DNA from: Clostridiales bacterium
GTDB lineage: Bacteria > Bacillota > Clostridia > Caldicoprobacterales > UBA3941
NCBI GenBank assembly: GCA_012522165.1
Contig: JAAYKZ010000273.1
Span: 1 to 7,721, forward strand
Reading direction: 5' to 3'
DNA length: 7,721 bases
The notes beneath the pieces were generated by a model. The model saw only the letters and a program-made list of their open reading frames with translations, had not been told where the DNA came from and ran no database searches. A program made the position numbers and the translations under genes. Positions 6,684 through 7,721 of this stretch are shown here, one piece after another (positions within the stretch are counted from its first letter, which is position 1; each line of letters begins with the position of its first letter).

Positions 6684-7662
6684 AAATATGCTTGAGGTAA
6701 AGGATTTATATAAATATTTCCCTATAAAATCTGGGGTTTTTCAAAGAACTACAGGTTATGTTAAGGCAGTGGATGGAGTATCCTTTTCTATACCTAAAGG
6801 CACAACTATGGGTCTTGTTGGTGAATCAGGATGTGGAAAGTCCACCATTGGGAGAACTATTTTAAGACTTCATGACGCAACATCGGGTAGTGTATTCTTT
6901 GAGGGGAAGGATTTTTTCAAGTTATCTAAGAAGGAACTTCGAGAAATCCGTCCTAGATACCAGATGATATTCCAGGATCCTTATAGCTCTCTATCTCCTA
7001 GGATGCCAGTAGGTGAGATTATAGGAGAGGCAGTGCGGGAGCATAATATCGTTCCCGAAAGTGAATACAGGGATTATATATTAAAGGTAATGGATAATTG
7101 CGGTTTGGCAAAACACCATATAGACCGTTATCCTCATGAGTTTTCAGGCGGACAAAGACAGCGTATTTGCATTGCAAGAGCTATTGCTCTTAAGCCTAAA
7201 TTTATAATCGCTGATGAACCAGTATCGGCCTTGGATGTTTCTATCCAAGCACAGATTATAAATCTATTAAAAGATTTGCAGAAAGAAATGGGATTGACCT
7301 ATCTCTTTATTTCACATGATCTTTCAGTAGTTGAGCATATATCCGATACGGTTGGAGTTATGTATTTAGGTAATTTGGTGGAGTTTGGTCCTAAGAAAAC
7401 TATATTTGAGAATCCACTGCATCCTTATACAAAGGCATTGTTTAGTGCTATACCTATACCAGATCCTGCAGTCCGCAAAGAAAGGGTTATACTTCAAGGA
7501 GATATACCGTCTCCTGCAAATCCACCTAAGGGCTGTAAGTTCCATACTCGTTGCCCCTATGCTACAGAACTCTGCAAGACAACTGTTCCTAAGGAGCATG
7601 ATATGGGCAATGGCCACATGGTCAAATGCCACCTTTATAATTCTGCTGATGAAACTGCATAG
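6676..7662 (+). CDS. oppF: Peptide ABC transporter ATP-binding protein OppF/DppF
   Basis: OppF is the second ATPase and pairs with OppD under the OppBC channel. Its ATG lies inside oppD, an 8-base overlap (6676-6683) in another frame, with only a weak AAGGA (6660-6664) in front. Translation is therefore probably coupled to oppD, which fits one-to-one subunit supply. Walker A is GESGCGKST (49-57, Lys55), Q-loop Gln100 (IFQDP), signature FSGGQRQR (156-163, with Phe in the first place as is common in OppF), Walker B FIIADEP (176-182, Glu181) and H-loop His214. All catalytic residues of an active ATPase are present. The C-terminal domain has Cys287, Cys293, Cys300 and Cys318 in the same spacing as OppD. 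The length, 328 residues, is normal and there is no N-terminal extension. The 59 bases after its stop contain no hairpin or gene that I can see, so the end of the operon is not in the window. Confidence 0.96.
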   Translation: MAENMLEVKDLYKYFPIKSGVFQRTTGYVKAVDGVSFSIPKGTTMGLVGESGCGKSTIGRTILRLHDATSGSVFFEGKDFFKLSKKELREIRPRYQMIFQDPYSSLSPRMPVGEIIGEAVREHNIVPESEYRDYILKVMDNCGLAKHHIDRYPHEFSGGQRQRICIARAIALKPKFIIADEPVSALDVSIQAQIINLLKDLQKEMGLTYLFISHDLSVVEHISDTVGVMYLGNLVEFGPKKTIFENPLHPYTKALFSAIPIPDPAVRKERVILQGDIPSPANPPKGCKFHTRCPYATELCKTTVPKEHDMGNGHMVKCHLYNSADETA

Positions 7663-7721
7663 AATTATATGGTATAGGTTTAGAAGAGTTAAAGTAGTAA
7701 TATACAATTAATAACTGATAT

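Noticed and set aside
7366..7711. Open frames on both strands across the 3' end of oppF
   Set aside because: They overlap the well-supported oppF reading frame, lack ribosome binding sites and have no recognisable product.

Overview
The window looks like chromosome of a low-GC Gram-positive anaerobe, most likely a member of the Clostridia. The evidence is AT-rich DNA, strong AAGGAGG-type ribosome binding sites at most starts, a lipoprotein-anchored solute-binding protein, and heavy use of AGA/ATA codons. Genus cannot be read from the sequence alone. All credible genes are on the + strand.

Layout: positions 1-341 are the 3' end of ilvD (dihydroxy-acid dehydratase, branched-chain amino acid synthesis). 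A 569-base gene-free gap follows (342-910). It holds a 14-bp inverted repeat (391-458), a clear rho-independent terminator (467-509), a possible upstream promoter (515-542), an AT-rich stretch with no convincing gene, and a good sigma-A-type promoter (TTGTGA, 17 bp, TGn-TATAAT, 832-860). From there a five-gene oligopeptide/dipeptide ABC importer operon runs to 7662 in the order oppA-oppB-oppC-oppD-oppF. oppA is followed by a stable stem-loop (2952-2989) that probably lowers readthrough, so the binding protein should be made in excess over the membrane complex. The last four genes are packed within about 15 bases of each other or overlap. The final 59 bases (7663-7721) show no gene and no terminator, so the operon end or a further gene lies outside the window.

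How it works together: OppA is a surface lipoprotein that captures peptides. OppB and OppC form the membrane channel, and OppD and OppF are the two ATPases that drive uptake. The symbols follow family and gene order; the substrate (oligopeptide, dipeptide or another solute of this family) cannot be decided from sequence.

The unusual part is that three subunits are enlarged. OppC carries about 190 extra residues between its first membrane helix and the conserved HWLGTD segment, and this insert reads as PQQ-like beta-propeller repeats outside the cell. OppA has a charged, probably helical insert in its N-terminal lobe. OppD has a roughly 65-residue basic N-terminal extension before its ATPase domain. 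The OppC propeller is the best candidate here for an under-described variation on a familiar transporter.
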